This document shows, piece by piece, positions 26,330 to 35,085 of a stretch of 64,000 bases of DNA (positions within the stretch are counted from its first letter, which is position 1; the number at the start of each line of letters is the position of its first letter). The translations under genes and the position numbers were made by a program. Origin of the DNA: a bacterium UBP6_UBA1177 (GTDB lineage: Bacteria > UBP6 > UBA1177); NCBI GenBank assembly GCA_002310995.1, contig DBYV01000042.1, positions 24,566-88,565 of the forward strand, read 5' to 3'. The notes beneath the pieces are model-generated. The model had not been told where the DNA came from. It was given only the letters and a program-made list of their open reading frames with translations, and ran no database searches.

Positions 26330-28828
26330 TCAGTCAATTTCGAATTTTACAGGTTTGATATCCCAGATATCTTCGGCATATTCGCGGATCGTTCTGTCTG
26401 ACGAGAATTTACCGCTTCTTGCTGTATTGAGAATCGACATTTTTGTCCACGCGGTTTTGTCGAGATAAACTTTTTCGACTTTATCCTGCATATCGACGTA
26501 CGAACGGTAGTCGGCGAGGAGCATGTAGTTGTCTCCGTAGTTTACCAAATCGTCGTAAAGCCTTGAAAATATTCCAGGTTCCGAGTTGAAGTGATCGTTT
26601 TTGATCATGTCGAGAACCTGTTTCAGCTCGGGATCGGAATCGTAGTAGTTACGCGGATTGTAGCCTGTTACCTTCATTTCGCTCACTTCGTTTGCCTTGA
26701 GACCGAAAATGAAGATGTTGTTTGCACCGACTTCTTCGAGCATTTCGACATTTGCGCCGTCGAGAGTTCCGATTGTCATAGCGCCGTTGAGCATGAATTT
26801 CATGTTTCCGGTGCCGCTCGCTTCGAATCCCGCAGTCGAAATCTGCTCCGAAAGATCGCTTGCCGGAATGACTTTTTCAGCCATCGAAACGGAGTAGTTG
26901 GGGAAGAAGAAAACGTTGAGATACTTGTTGACAGCCGGATCGTTATTGACAACGGAAGCTACTGAATTTATTAACTTTATAATCATTTTTGAAATGTAGT
27001 AGCCTGGAGCCGCCTTGCCGCCGAAAATCTTCGTTCTCGGGACAAAGTTGCCGTTCGGATTGCTCTTTATCCTGTTGTAAAGCGTAATCGTGTGGAGAAC
27101 GTTGAGAAGCTGTCTCTTGTATTCGTGCATTCTTTTGACCTGAACGTCGAACATCATATCGGTGTTGAGATCGAAGCCGAGTTTGTCGTGAGCGTAAACT
27201 TTAAGCCTTTCTTTTGCCTGAGCCTTTGCGTCAGCCCATGCAGCCTGGAACTCTTTGTCGTCTGCAAATTCTTCAAGCTTTCTGAGCTCGTCAAGGTTCG
27301 AGACCCAGTTTTTTCCGATTTTTGAAGAGATGAGATCTGACAAAGGAATATTCGATTTCTCAAGCCATCTTCTCGGGGTTATACCGTTGGTTTTATTGAC
27401 GATTTTGCCGGGATAAAGCTCGTCAAAATCCTTGAACATGCTCTCTTTCAGGATTTTTGTGTGGAGCGCGCTGACGCCGTTCACTTTGTGGCTTCCGATT
27501 ATCGCGAGGTTAGCCATTCTGACGAATTTGCAGCCTGATTCCTCGAAAATCGAGACATCTTTGATCCGTTTTACATCGAAATTGCGGAAATCACGCGCTT
27601 CGTTGATGAATCTGCGGTTGATTTCGTAGATTATCTGAAGCTGTCTCGGAAGGAGCGGTCCCATGATTTCGACATCCCACTTTTCGACTGCTTCGGGAAG
27701 AACCGTGTGGTTCGTGTAGGCAAAAGTGTTGCGCGTTATTTCCCACGCTTCGTTCCAGCCAAGTTTTTCTTCGTCGATGAGGATCCTCATAAGTTCCGGG
27801 ATCGCGATGCTCGGATGTGTGTCGTTGAGCTGGATCGCAACTTTTGACGGGAAATCATCGAATTTTTCGGTTCCGTAATTCTTTTTATAGTGGCGGATGA
27901 TGTCCTGCAGAGTTGCCGAAACGAAGAAATACTGCTGTTTCAGTCTCAGGACTTTGCCCTGCTGCATGTTGTCGTTGGGGTAGAGGACTTTCGAGATGTT
28001 TTCGCTTCTGTTTTTGTCGTTTACAGCCGCCATGTAGTCGCCGCTGTTGAAGTAGTGGAAGTCGAATTCGTTCGTGCTTTTCGCCTGCCACAGACGGAGA
28101 TTGTTGACGGTCGGAGTCTTGTAGCCCGGAACCGGAACGTCGTAAGCCTGCGCCAGAACATCCTCGGTGTCGACGAGTTTGTATCTCTCTTCACCGTTGT
28201 CATCGCGGTAGGAAACGACTTTGCCGCCGAAACGGACTCTGTATTCAAGGTCGGGACGGCAGATTTCCCACGGGCAGGTGTATTTGAGCCAGTTGTCTGG
28301 AACTTCGACCTGATAACCGTTTTCGATGCCCTGACGGAAAATTCCGTATTCGTATCTGATGCCGTATCCGTATGCCGGAAGTCCCAGAGTCGCCATCGAA
28401 TCGAGGAAACACGCAGCAAGCCTGCCGAGACCGCCGTTGCCGAGTCCCATGTCGGGTTCCATATCGCGGAGTTCTTCCATATTGTAGCCAAGTTTTTCGG
28501 CAAGACGCGAGACTTCGTCGTGGCAGTCAAGGTTGATGAGAGTGTTTCCCATGAGGCGTCCCATTAGGAATTCCATCGAAAGGTAGTAAACCCTTTTTGC
28601 CTTGTTTCTGCGGTATTCGTGCTGGGTACGAAGCCAGTTGCGGATAAGTTTATGACGGATTGTCGTGGCAAGTGCGATGTAAACGTCTCTAGCTTTGACC
28701 GTGGTTTTATCCTTTACCTGGTTGTATTCAAGCGTTTCAAGTAAATCTCGCTCGAAAAGTGACGATTTTTCGTTTAAAGTATCTGTGAAAAATATTGAAT
28801 CCTTGAGTTCATCTCTTGTTTTAGTCAT
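26330..28828 (-). CDS. glgP: Glycogen/starch/maltodextrin phosphorylase
   Basis: Releases glucose 1-phosphate from alpha-1,4-glucans using pyridoxal phosphate. 832 residues, standard length. The PLP lysine lies in EASGTGNMKFMLNGA; GNGGLGRLAACFLDS and KRMHEYKRQLLN are further family signatures. The start is set at 28828, where GGAGG stands 5 bases upstream; the ATG at 28840 would lie upstream of that site. The next gene on the same strand is the TonB-like gene ending 55 bases before; no other glycogen gene is in the window. Confidence 0.96.
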   Translation of the reverse strand: MTKTRDELKDSIFFTDTLNEKSSLFERDLLETLEYNQVKDKTTVKARDVYIALATTIRHKLIRNWLRTQHEYRRNKAKRVYYLSMEFLMGRLMGNTLINLDCHDEVSRLAEKLGYNMEELRDMEPDMGLGNGGLGRLAACFLDSMATLGLPAYGYGIRYEYGIFRQGIENGYQVEVPDNWLKYTCPWEICRPDLEYRVRFGGKVVSYRDDNGEERYKLVDTEDVLAQAYDVPVPGYKTPTVNNLRLWQAKSTNEFDFHYFNSGDYMAAVNDKNRSENISKVLYPNDNMQQGKVLRLKQQYFFVSATLQDIIRHYKKNYGTEKFDDFPSKVAIQLNDTHPSIAIPELMRILIDEEKLGWNEAWEITRNTFAYTNHTVLPEAVEKWDVEIMGPLLPRQLQIIYEINRRFINEARDFRNFDVKRIKDVSIFEESGCKFVRMANLAIIGSHKVNGVSALHTKILKESMFKDFDELYPGKIVNKTNGITPRRWLEKSNIPLSDLISSKIGKNWVSNLDELRKLEEFADDKEFQAAWADAKAQAKERLKVYAHDKLGFDLNTDMMFDVQVKRMHEYKRQLLNVLHTITLYNRIKSNPNGNFVPRTKIFGGKAAPGYYISKMIIKLINSVASVVNNDPAVNKYLNVFFFPNYSVSMAEKVIPASDLSEQISTAGFEASGTGNMKFMLNGAMTIGTLDGANVEMLEEVGANNIFIFGLKANEVSEMKVTGYNPRNYYDSDPELKQVLDMIKNDHFNSEPGIFSRLYDDLVNYGDNYMLLADYRSYVDMQDKVEKVYLDKTAWTKMSILNTARSGKFSSDRTIREYAEDIWDIKPVKFEID

Positions 28829-28882
28829 AAAATCCTCCAAAAAATCAAAAAAGCGAAAAAAACAAGCCGCATTTATATTGTT

Positions 28883-29644
28883 TTAGAGCGAAATTTCAAA
28901 TTTTACGACAAATTCTATTAGAGAGAGGGCCGCAGAGCCGTCAGCAAGTTTTCCAGGCGAGAATTTGTATTTTTTTACTGCTTTGAGAGCTGATTCCGAA
29001 AAAAGTTCGTGGTCGCTTTTTATAACTTTGGCTTTAAGCACCTTTCCATCTTTTGAAATCAGAAGCTCGAGAGTGACTGTTCCTTCAATGCCTTCTTCTT
29101 CGAGAACTTCAGGATAATCAGGGGTTTTCGGATTCAGAGCCTTTGGAATCACGGCAAGCTCACCGGCAGTTTTCGGGGCGTCGTTGCTGTCGTCACGCGG
29201 CGCCGTGTTTTCCGTGTCGTTATCCCGTGATCCCGGTATAACGTTATTCCGATTTTCGGCGCTGCCTTTTTCGTCGTAACGTCGTTCCGTCGTCACGTCG
29301 TCACGGTTTTCGGCGCCGCTGTTTTTTTCGTTCGGCGCCGTGTTTTTTGTGTCGTTATCACGTGATCCCGTTATAACGTTATTCCGACTTTCGGCGCTGG
29401 TTGTCTTATCGATATTTCGATTTGGCGCGCGTTTCTTATCGATATTTCGAGGTTTCGGTATTTCGACATTTCGATTTTCCGGCGCGCTTTTGTTTTCTTC
29501 ACGAAAAATCGAAATTTTTGTTATTTTCTTTAGGTAATCATTTGAATTTATTTCACTTTTTAATTCGGGCGCAAAAATGAAAATCAAAACATGAAGCAAT
29601 ATTGAAAGCACGATTGCGATTATGAGAAAACGGTGTTTTTTCAA
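28883..29644 (-). CDS. TonB-like energy transducer with repeat-built linker
   Basis: Inner-membrane protein of the TonB family, which passes proton-motive energy to outer-membrane receptors. The start is TTG, with AGGTGAG upstream. Layout of 253 residues: a single membrane helix (about 7-27), a hydrophilic linker (about 40-160), and a TonB C-terminal domain (about 170-253: PDYPEVLEEEGIEGTVTLEL, then ALKAVKKYKFSPG). The usual Pro-Glu/Pro-Lys linker is missing; instead it is built of in-frame DNA repeats giving ESRNNVITGSRDNDTKNTAP and, 45 residues away, ENRNNVIPGSRDNDTENTAP, plus RN(V/I)(E/D)-type pieces. The same DNA repeats occur in intergenic regions at 3.87 and 31.06 kb. No exbBD nearby. 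Confidence 0.85.
   Translation of the reverse strand: MKKHRFLIIAIVLSILLHVLIFIFAPELKSEINSNDYLKKITKISIFREENKSAPENRNVEIPKPRNIDKKRAPNRNIDKTTSAESRNNVITGSRDNDTKNTAPNEKNSGAENRDDVTTERRYDEKGSAENRNNVIPGSRDNDTENTAPRDDSNDAPKTAGELAVIPKALNPKTPDYPEVLEEEGIEGTVTLELLISKDGKVLKAKVIKSDHELFSESALKAVKKYKFSPGKLADGSAALSLIEFVVKFEISL
29199..29263 (-). repeat. 65-bp palindrome-rich direct repeat, copy 1 (inside the TonB-like gene)
   Basis: Starts GGCGCCGTGTTTT and ends TTTTCGGCGCT on the plus strand. It matches 60 of 65 bases in copy 2 (29334-29398), offset 135 bases, exactly 45 codons. It contains the palindromes GGCGCC and ATAACGTTAT. Confidence 0.95.
29272..29302 (-). repeat. GTCGT-rich dispersed repeat, copy inside the TonB-like gene
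   Basis: Begins CGTCGTAACGTCGTTCC. It matches 29 of 31 bases at 31056-31086 in the tyrS-ygiQ gap. In the TonB frame it codes RDDVTTERRYDE. Confidence 0.9.
29334..29398 (-). repeat. 65-bp palindrome-rich direct repeat, copy 2 (inside the TonB-like gene)
   Basis: Partner of 29199-29263 with five differences. Here the palindrome ATCACGTGAT is perfect, in addition to GGCGCC and ATAACGTTAT. Confidence 0.95.
29408..29474 (-). repeat. TCGATATTTCGA dispersed repeats inside the TonB-like gene
   Basis: ATCGATATTTCGA occurs at 29408-29420 and again at 29438-29450. The second occurrence continues to 29474 and matches the intergenic element at 3870-3906 in reverse orientation at 33 of 37 bases. GGCGCG lies between and after, as at the intergenic copy. 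Confidence 0.85.
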
Positions 29645-29728
29645 GTCTCACCTTTGAAATAAAACCAAAAAAGCAGCTGATTATACGCGTTAAAACGGAT
29701 TCTTGAATTTTATTTTATTATGTCGTTT

Positions 29729-29756
29729 TTGCTTTTTTGCCATTCATAAGTAATAT
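29729..29756 (+). promoter_or_regulatory. Probable promoter of tyrS
   Basis: TTGCTT, a 16-base spacer and TAATAT, 30 bases before the tyrS ATG. The ATAAGTAATAT around the -10 recurs upstream of gltX at 1557-1567. Confidence 0.45.
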
Positions 29757-29785
29757 TCCCCGTTTTTTGATTTTTGGAGGAAAAA

Positions 29786-31063
29786 ATGTCTGTTTTTGAC
29801 GAACTTAAAAGACGCGGTTTTATCGCGCAGGTTACTGACGAAGGTATTATTGAACACTTGAAAAATAACAAAGTCACGGTCTATTGCGGTTTCGATCCTA
29901 CTGCAAACAGTCTTCACATCGGAAACCTTGTTCCGATCATGGGTTTGGCACATTTCCAGAGGTGCGGGAACAAAGTTCTGGCACTTGTCGGCGGTGCAAC
30001 CGGAATGATAGGCGATCCGAGCGGAAGATCTACTGAAAGAAATCTGCAAACCATTGAAAAGGTTAGGGAAAACGTTGAAGCAATAAAAAAACAGATGGGG
30101 ACAGTCCTTAAATTCGACGGCGAAAATCCCGCTGAGATCGTCAACAACTACGACTGGACGGCAAATATGTCGATTCTTGACTGGCTTCGCGATGTCGGCA
30201 AATTCTTCACGATCAACTACATGCTGACAAAAGATTCGGTAAAGACGAGAATCGCTTCGGAAAACGGAATTTCTTTCACGGAATTCAGCTACATGACTCT
30301 TCAGGCGCACGATTTCCTTCATCTTTTCAAGGAAAAAAATTGCACGGTCGAGTTCGGCGGAAACGACCAGTGGGGCAACATCACGGCAGGTCTTGAGCTC
30401 ATCAGAAGAATGAATCCAGATGACGCAGGCAAGGCTTTCGGTATGACTTTCCCGCTTATGACGACTTCAACAGGCGAAAAATTCGGAAAGAGCGCCGGCA
30501 ACGCTGTTTGGCTTGACGCCGAAAAGACTTCGCCTTACCAATACTACCAGTACTGGATCAACATTACTGACGAAGATGTCGAAAAGATGCTGAAAATATT
30601 CACATTTTTGGATGTTGACGAGATCGAAAAAGTTGTCGAAGAGCACAAAAAAGAGCCTCATTTGAGAAAAGCCCAGATCCTTCTGGCTACAGAAGCGACA
30701 AGGATCATGCACGGAGAAGAAGGGCTCAAAAGCGCACAGGCAGCAAGTGCTGCACTTTTCGGCGGCGATCTCCATGGACTCAGCGAAAAAGACCTCATCA
30801 GCATTTTTAAGGACGTTCCGACGACAACAGTTCCGGCGAGCGACTTCGAAAACGGCGTAAATATTACAGATCTGCTTGTTCTCACAAAGATGCAGCCTTC
30901 GAAAGGAAAGGCGAGGGCAATGATCGCACAGGGCGGCTGCTACATCAACAACGAAAAGGCTGACAATGCCGATATGATGATTACAACATCTGATCTTCTT
31001 CACGGCTCGATGCTCGTGCTTCGCTGCGGCAAGAAAAATTATCATTTAGTCGTCGCGTCGTAA
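29786..31063 (+). CDS. tyrS: Tyrosyl-tRNA synthetase
   Basis: Class I synthetase charging tRNA-Tyr. 425 residues from the ATG at 29786, with GGAGG six bases upstream; an in-frame ATG 12 bases earlier precedes that site. The HIGH-type motif is HIGN (LHIGNLVPIM), the KMSKS-type motif KFGKS, and a C-terminal S4 RNA-binding domain (about 355-420) holds KMQPSKGKARAMIAQGG. The last codons (VVAS, stop) already lie in the GTCGT repeat that fills the gap to ygiQ, so the 3' end seems to have been overwritten by that repeat. Confidence 0.96.
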   Translation: MSVFDELKRRGFIAQVTDEGIIEHLKNNKVTVYCGFDPTANSLHIGNLVPIMGLAHFQRCGNKVLALVGGATGMIGDPSGRSTERNLQTIEKVRENVEAIKKQMGTVLKFDGENPAEIVNNYDWTANMSILDWLRDVGKFFTINYMLTKDSVKTRIASENGISFTEFSYMTLQAHDFLHLFKEKNCTVEFGGNDQWGNITAGLELIRRMNPDDAGKAFGMTFPLMTTSTGEKFGKSAGNAVWLDAEKTSPYQYYQYWINITDEDVEKMLKIFTFLDVDEIEKVVEEHKKEPHLRKAQILLATEATRIMHGEEGLKSAQAASAALFGGDLHGLSEKDLISIFKDVPTTTVPASDFENGVNITDLLVLTKMQPSKGKARAMIAQGGCYINNEKADNADMMITTSDLLHGSMLVLRCGKKNYHLVVAS

Positions 31064-31121
31064 CGTCGTTTCGTCGTCACGTTGTCTTCGTCACGTCGTC
31101 GCGTCGTAACGTCGTCACGAC
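31050..31121. repeat. GTCGT/GTCAC-rich repeat at the tyrS-ygiQ convergence
   Basis: About 72 bases made of CGTCGTAACGTCGT and CGTCACGT units. Bases 31056-31086 match 29 of 31 bases in the TonB-like gene (29272-29302); a second partial unit is 31102-31121. The repeat supplies the last codons of tyrS and the last bases of ygiQ. It is followed by a T run (31123-31130) and may serve as a shared terminator. Confidence 0.85.
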
Positions 31122-32800
31122 AATTTTTTTCTTTCTGTGATTATTTCCTTCTGACGTTTTCTTCCTTTGAAATTTTTTTCGACAAAAATCTTTTTTCCGT
31201 CGAAATTCTTTTCTGTCCAGTAGAGCGCGGTGGCTTCCGTCGAGGGAGTAGGCGTGAAGATCTGAACTTGTTTCGGGTTGGTTTTCAGGACGCTTGAGAT
31301 GAATTTTTTCGCTTCGATCTGATGCCGCTCGGTACAGCCCGGAAACGCAGCGATGAAATAGTAGGTGAGGAAAAGCGGGCTTTTCAGTTTTCGCACAGTT
31401 CTGTCAAAAAGTTCTTTGAACTCCTTCAGGTTGCGGCCGTCGGGCTTGTTCATCAAATCGGTAACTTCCTTGATTATGTGTTCCGGTGCAATTTTCATCT
31501 GTCCCGAAATGTGATGTGTAAGAATTTCGTTAAGATATTCCTGACCGTGGACTTTGTCGGCTAAAATAAGGTCGTAGCGTATTCCAGAAGAAATAAATAT
31601 ATGCTTGATATTCTTGATTTTTCTGACTTTTTTGAGAAGCGAGATCTGACGCGAGTGGTCAACAGGAAGCTTGTCGCAGACTTTCGGGAAAAGACATTCT
31701 CTGAGAGCGCAGTGGCCGTTTTCGCCTTTGACGAAATCCATGCCGTACATATTCGCCGTGGGGCCTCCGAGGTCACCGATTATCCCGTTGAATCCCGGTT
31801 TTGAAGCCATTTTCGTGATCTCGCGGATTATCGATTCTTCGCTTCTTGAAATTATGTCGGCTCCCTGATGAGCGGTGATTGAGCAGAACGAGCACGCTCC
31901 GAAGCATCCGCGGTGCGTAAGGACCGAGTTTTTGATCGTGTCAAGCGCCCTCACTTCTCCCATTGCGGCGTAATAGGGGTGAACCGCTCTTTCAAAATCG
32001 AGTTCGTGGATCTCGTCAAGTTCCGCGCTTGAGAGCGGAATTGCAGGCGGATTTTGCACGACAAACCTTCCTGCCTGTTTCTGGACGATTCCTTTTTTCA
32101 GTTTGCACGAATTGAAAAAGAGTTTTGACATTTCAAGGAATTTGTCTTTCGAAGCGGCGCATTCCTCAAAGTCGGGAAGTCTGACAAAATCTGCCGGAGC
32201 CTCTTTCGCCATGCGGCATATCCCGCGGATTTGTTCAATATTTCCGCCGTTTTTCATTGCGTTAGCAAGTTCCAGATTCGCTTTTTCACCCATACCGAAA
32301 ACGAGGATGTCTGCCTTTGAATCGGCGAGGATCGAGCCTCTGATTTTGTCGGTGTGCGAATCGTAGTGTGCGAACCGGCGGAGACTCGCTTCGATTCCGC
32401 CTATCGTTATCGGCTTTTTTTCAGTAAAAGTGCGCTGGATTAGGTTTACATACTTTATAACAGCTCTGTCGGGGCGTTTGTTGTTGATTCCGCCTGGAGT
32501 GAGGTCGTCCTCTTTTCGGGGAAGTCCGGCAGAAGTGTAGTTCGCGACCATGCTGTCCATTGCGCCGCCGCTCACTCCCCAGAAAAGCTCAGGAACTCCG
32601 AGACGGCTTATGTCTGCGGGTGAATTTATGTCTGGCTGACTGATGATCCCGACGCGGAAACCGTGTTTTATCAAGTACTTGCCTAAAATCGCGCATCCGT
32701 CGAAATATGTGTCGATGTAGGCGTCACCGCTCACAAAAATTATGTCGCACTTTTCCCAGCCGAGCTTTTTTAACTCTTCTTTAGTTGTCGGAATAAACAT
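31115..32800 (-). CDS. ygiQ: YgiQ family radical SAM protein
   Basis: Radical SAM protein of the YgiQ family; its substrate is unknown. 561 residues from the ATG at 32800, preceded by AGGGA; longer in-frame starts have no ribosome site. An N-terminal B12-binding-like/UPF0313 part (VSGDAYIDTYFDG) leads to the [4Fe-4S] motif CFGACSFC (Cys at about 298, 302 and 305), then KIAPEHI and IFTPTPSTEATALYWT typical of the family's end. Shorter than E. coli YgiQ, as in many anaerobes. Divergent from the threonine aldolase gene. Confidence 0.9.
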   Translation of the reverse strand: MFIPTTKEELKKLGWEKCDIIFVSGDAYIDTYFDGCAILGKYLIKHGFRVGIISQPDINSPADISRLGVPELFWGVSGGAMDSMVANYTSAGLPRKEDDLTPGGINNKRPDRAVIKYVNLIQRTFTEKKPITIGGIEASLRRFAHYDSHTDKIRGSILADSKADILVFGMGEKANLELANAMKNGGNIEQIRGICRMAKEAPADFVRLPDFEECAASKDKFLEMSKLFFNSCKLKKGIVQKQAGRFVVQNPPAIPLSSAELDEIHELDFERAVHPYYAAMGEVRALDTIKNSVLTHRGCFGACSFCSITAHQGADIISRSEESIIREITKMASKPGFNGIIGDLGGPTANMYGMDFVKGENGHCALRECLFPKVCDKLPVDHSRQISLLKKVRKIKNIKHIFISSGIRYDLILADKVHGQEYLNEILTHHISGQMKIAPEHIIKEVTDLMNKPDGRNLKEFKELFDRTVRKLKSPLFLTYYFIAAFPGCTERHQIEAKKFISSVLKTNPKQVQIFTPTPSTEATALYWTEKNFDGKKIFVEKNFKGRKRQKEIITERKKLS

Positions 32801-32853
32801 CAGAATTTCCCTAAAAATCAAAAACCGCTGGAATTTAATACGAAAAGGTGAAA

Positions 32854-32881
32854 TTGACAAGCATTTCCGAAAATATACTAT
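32854..32881 (+). promoter_or_regulatory. Probable promoter of the threonine aldolase gene
   Basis: Consensus TTGACA and TACTAT separated by 16 bases (an overlapping TATACT would give 14), about 25 bases before the ATG at 32907. Confidence 0.5.
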
Positions 32882-32906
32882 TCACAGCTTTTTGTGAGGT
32901 GGAAAA

Positions 32907-33959
32907 ATGATAAAATTCGACTGTGACTACCTTGAAGGGTGTCATCCGAATATTCTGAAAATGCTTGAAAAAACCAATTTCGAGCAGACTGAGGGCTACG
33001 GCTGCGACAAATACTGCGAAAAAGCAAAAAAACTCATTCTTTCGGCGTGCGGATTTGCAGGAAAACGGGGAAAAAATGTGCCGGATGTCCATTTTCTTGT
33101 GGGCGGGACACAGACGAACACGACTGTCATTTCGGCGATACTCAGACCGCATCAGGGCGTTGTTTCGGCTGTAACGGGGCATGTGAATGTGCACGAAACC
33201 GGCGCAATCGAGTCAACCGGCCACAAGGTTCTCGCACTTCCTTCCAGTGACGGGAAGCTGACTGCGGAGCAAGTTGAAAAATATGTAAAATCATGTGTAA
33301 ATGACTGTAATTACGAGCATATTGTTCAGCCTGGAATGGTTTACATTTCATTCCCGACAGAAAACGGCACAGTTTATTCCAAACGCGAACTTTCGGAACT
33401 TCGCAAAGTGTGCCTCAAATACAAACTTCCGCTTTTTATTGACGGAGCACGTCTTGGTTACGGGATTAAGGCATCCGGAAACGACCTGACTCTGCCGGAT
33501 ATTGCAGCACTCTGCGATGTTTTTTATATCGGCGGAACAAAAAACGGTGCACTATTTGGCGAAGCGGTTGTGATAACAAACAATGCTTTCAAAAAAGATT
33601 TCCGCAACATCATAAAGCAACGCGGCGGAATGCTGGCGAAAGGGCGTCTGCTCGGGATACAGTTTATGACACTTTTTTCCGACGATCTTTATTTCAGACT
33701 TGCGGAACATGCTGTAAAAACGGCGGCGAAAATAAAAAATGCCTTAAAAAACAAGGGAATAGAGTTTCTTTTCGATTCTCCCACAAACCAGATTTTTCCG
33801 GTTTTTCCCGATGAAATTTATGAAAAACTGTCAAAAAAATTCTCTTTCGCGTTCTGGGAAAATGTTGATGAAAAGCGGACCGCAGTCCGAATCTGCACGA
33901 GCTGGGCAACGAAAGAGAGCGATGTTGCAGAGTTGATAAAGGCGTTTTCTTCAAATTGA
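32907..33959 (+). CDS. Low-specificity threonine aldolase-like PLP enzyme
   Basis: Fold-type I PLP enzyme of the beta-eliminating lyase/threonine aldolase family, which cleaves threonine or allo-threonine to glycine and acetaldehyde. 350 residues; the PLP lysine is Lys212 in YIGGTKNGALFGEA; GGTQTNTTVI and FIDGARLGYG are typical. GAGGTGG precedes the ATG. The N-terminal LEGCHPNILKMLEKTN is the usual opening of this subgroup. Another small-amino-acid lyase role cannot be ruled out. The next gene has its own promoter, which overlaps this gene's stop codon. Confidence 0.88.
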   Translation: MIKFDCDYLEGCHPNILKMLEKTNFEQTEGYGCDKYCEKAKKLILSACGFAGKRGKNVPDVHFLVGGTQTNTTVISAILRPHQGVVSAVTGHVNVHETGAIESTGHKVLALPSSDGKLTAEQVEKYVKSCVNDCNYEHIVQPGMVYISFPTENGTVYSKRELSELRKVCLKYKLPLFIDGARLGYGIKASGNDLTLPDIAALCDVFYIGGTKNGALFGEAVVITNNAFKKDFRNIIKQRGGMLAKGRLLGIQFMTLFSDDLYFRLAEHAVKTAAKIKNALKNKGIEFLFDSPTNQIFPVFPDEIYEKLSKKFSFAFWENVDEKRTAVRICTSWATKESDVAELIKAFSSN

Positions 33960-33983
33960 CAACAACTGATAAAACTGTAATAT
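33956..33983 (+). promoter_or_regulatory. Sigma-70-type promoter of the aminotransferase operon
   Basis: Consensus TTGACA, 16-base spacer, TAATAT. The -35 overlaps the threonine aldolase stop codon. Probably drives the three-gene set at 34018-37346. Confidence 0.7.
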
Positions 33984-34017
33984 ATCCGGTTTTTTGTGCG
34001 GGTTTAAGGAGAGTTTT

Positions 34018-35076
34018 ATGTATTTTTTTAATTCCAAGGTTGCAAATTTACACAGAATTTTTGATCAGAACGAAAGAAAGGACTTCCTGCGTCTCGATCT
34101 TAACGAAAATCCAGGCGGTCTGCCTGAAAATTTTATTAAAAAAGTGCTTGACGGTGTTACTCCGCAGCTTGTCTCGCAGTATCCCGAAACGAAACATTTT
34201 TCCGAAGTTCTGGCAAAACATCTGGGAACTGACATTTCACATCTCTGTCTTGTAAACGGTTCGGCTGAGGGAATCCGCTATATAATTCAGGCATTTACAA
34301 GCGAAAACGGCAGAATTGTCGGTGTTGTTCCTTCATATTTTATGTTTCAGGTCTATTCCGAAATGTACGGAAGGAATTTCGTGAAAGTTCCTTACAACGA
34401 AGATCTGACGATGGATGTTGACAACATAATCGCCGAAATGACCGGAGATACGCAACTTCTCATACTTTTGAACCCGAACAACCCGATGGGAAACGTCTAT
34501 ACCGATGCTGAATTTGAAAAAATTCTGAAAGTCGCGAAAGAAAAAGAGATAACGGTGCTTGTTGACGAGGCTTATCACTATTTTTATCCGAAAACTTTTA
34601 TAAAATACGCACTTAACGGGGAACATATCTTCATAACGCGCACGTTTTCCAAGCTTTTTTCTATGGCCGGATGCCGTCTAGGCTATGTCGTAGGATGGGC
34701 GGAAGGTGTCAGAATGGTTCAGAAACTCTGCACTCCGCACAACACGAACGCTTTTGCGATGAGAATTGCCGAGGCTGTTCTCGAAACTCCGGGTATGCTG
34801 GACGAACTTATCGCGAAATTCACGGAAGGAAGAAAATTCCTTGTAGACTGGCTTGACAGAAACGGCTATCCTCATGTCGGGGAAGCCGGGAACTTTATTT
34901 TTATAAAGCCGAAAACCGATGCGGCGGCGATCGTTGACAGAATGAAAGAAGAGAAAAAAATTCTTATAAAAGTATATCCGGGTGTCGGAAAATTCGGGAA
35001 CTGCCTGCGTGTTTCAATCGGCGAAAAAGTATATATGCAGCGCTTTGTTGACGCTCTGCTTGAACTGGATAAGTAG
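34018..35076 (+). CDS. HisC-like class I/II aminotransferase
   Basis: PLP aminotransferase resembling histidinol-phosphate aminotransferase and CobD-like proteins. 352 residues from the ATG at 34018 (AAGGAG upstream). LDLNENPGGLP (about 22-32) is the substrate-arm motif, NPNNPMG the cofactor-pocket motif, and the PLP lysine is Lys212 in TRTFSKLFSMAGCRLGY. No histidine-biosynthesis gene is near. It is followed after 9 bases by a cytidylyltransferase fusion, which suggests that it supplies an amino-containing precursor for a CDP-linked head group; that is inference. Genuine HisC remains possible. Confidence 0.85.
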   Translation: MYFFNSKVANLHRIFDQNERKDFLRLDLNENPGGLPENFIKKVLDGVTPQLVSQYPETKHFSEVLAKHLGTDISHLCLVNGSAEGIRYIIQAFTSENGRIVGVVPSYFMFQVYSEMYGRNFVKVPYNEDLTMDVDNIIAEMTGDTQLLILLNPNNPMGNVYTDAEFEKILKVAKEKEITVLVDEAYHYFYPKTFIKYALNGEHIFITRTFSKLFSMAGCRLGYVVGWAEGVRMVQKLCTPHNTNAFAMRIAEAVLETPGMLDELIAKFTEGRKFLVDWLDRNGYPHVGEAGNFIFIKPKTDAAAIVDRMKEEKKILIKVYPGVGKFGNCLRVSIGEKVYMQRFVDALLELDK

Positions 35077-35085
35077 GTTCTAAAG

